A DNA stretch of 64,000 nucleotides, taken from the NCBI RefSeq assembly GCF_020283565.1, contig NC_060063.1:32264635-32328634 (forward strand), given 5' to 3'. Positions within the stretch are counted from its first letter, which is position 1. Every line of letters starts with the position of its first letter. The position numbers were made by a program, and so were the translations under genes. Shown here one piece after another: positions 63,561 to 64,000 of the stretch. The notes under the pieces are model-generated. The model was not told the origin of the DNA. It ran no database searches and was given only the letters and a program-made list of their open reading frames with translations. Source of the DNA: Trifolium pratense. Taxonomy: Eukaryota; Streptophyta; Magnoliopsida; Fabales; Fabaceae.

Positions 63561-64000
63561 TGTAACACCCAAACCCATTATTTATATATTTCTACTTTTA
63601 GTGAAATCTTTTTCAAAATACGCGGCGGAAAATCAAAGTTTATTATTATAAAAGTCATGGTTCGAGCATTACACTCTTCAATCAAAATAATACTAATGTA
63701 ATTAATTAGTAAAAACAATGTTTATACAAAATAATCTTCTTTATCGAAAGATACAGTTTTTACAAATAAATATCAAAAGTTATAAAGACTCTATAATCTA
63801 AATACAACCCTTTTCCCCGTGTCACAATCAGAGCAGAGCTTCACCAACGACTCGACATCGAATACCACAAAACCTGTAAATCTGGACCCCCAACGGTCCA
63901 GCACATAACACATAAAAGAGAGTTAGACAACATACTCAAAATATACAAGTATGTAAATGGTACTTAAACACTTCTTCATAAAAACATGCATAATCATACA
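63561..64000 (-). mobile_element. Element J: gypsy-type LTR running off the window
   Basis: It starts tgtaacacccaaaccca directly after H codon sequence (agcttgca). The later block acccccaacggtccagcac plus ataacac (63886-63911) is shared with the K and G LTRs. Its other end and duplication lie outside the window. Confidence 0.65.

Overview
The window looks like nuclear DNA from a flowering plant, most likely a legume of the clover/medic/pea group. This rests on one typical plant intron-exon gene, AT-rich intergenic DNA, and plant lineages of Ty1/copia and Ty3/gypsy retrotransposons. The species call is inference only. I recognise one host gene; almost everything else is transposable elements nested inside each other.

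Left part (1-9964): a complete 13-exon plant aspartic protease gene (1387-5634, + strand) with a plant-specific saposin-like insert. It lies between small elements: a Stowaway-like MITE upstream, a PIF/Harbinger-like MITE in intron 2 and a TRIM-like repeat pair in intron 6. To its right are a decayed LINE-type RNase H fragment, a poly-A retroposon with a 13-bp target duplication, and a long-palindrome Mutator-like foldback element with a perfect 9-bp target duplication.

Middle part (9965-47013): a five-level nest that can be dated by insertion order. Element D (decayed copia, + strand) carries in its 3' LTR element A (copia, - strand, 13871-46011, target duplication gttca). A carries a CACTA transposon (14874-22720) in its 3' LTR and element B (copia, - strand, 29329-45634, duplication acaca) in its 5' LTR. 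B carries a solo LTR (30206-31024, duplication cccat) in its own 3' LTR and element C (Sirevirus-type copia, + strand, 35688-43610, duplication attat) in its interior. The CACTA element itself holds two foldback elements and a second copy of the poly-A retroposon. A keeps a nearly readable gag-pol. B and D share the same ruined interior. C has an open gag-protease-integrase frame but has lost reverse transcriptase and most of RNase H, although its two LTRs look identical.

Right part (47014-64000): an array of short hairpins with a conserved loop, a truncated gypsy-type LTR (K), and an Athila-lineage gypsy element (H, - strand). H pol is interrupted by a complete young chromovirus (G, 53274-62480, duplication ttaca, intact 1460-codon frame ending in a chromodomain) and by the start of another gypsy LTR (J, from 63561). 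A palindromic word, TTCGCTNAGCGAA, clusters in G, K and H although these are not all the same lineage.

How the parts work together: A and G have the protein domains needed for their own mobility (A is now broken, G is not). B, D and C look like passengers that need enzymes from relatives. Most stop codons that break the old elements are C-to-T type changes of conserved Arg, Gln or Trp codons, which fits methylated, silenced DNA. LTR comparisons were done by eye and are approximate.
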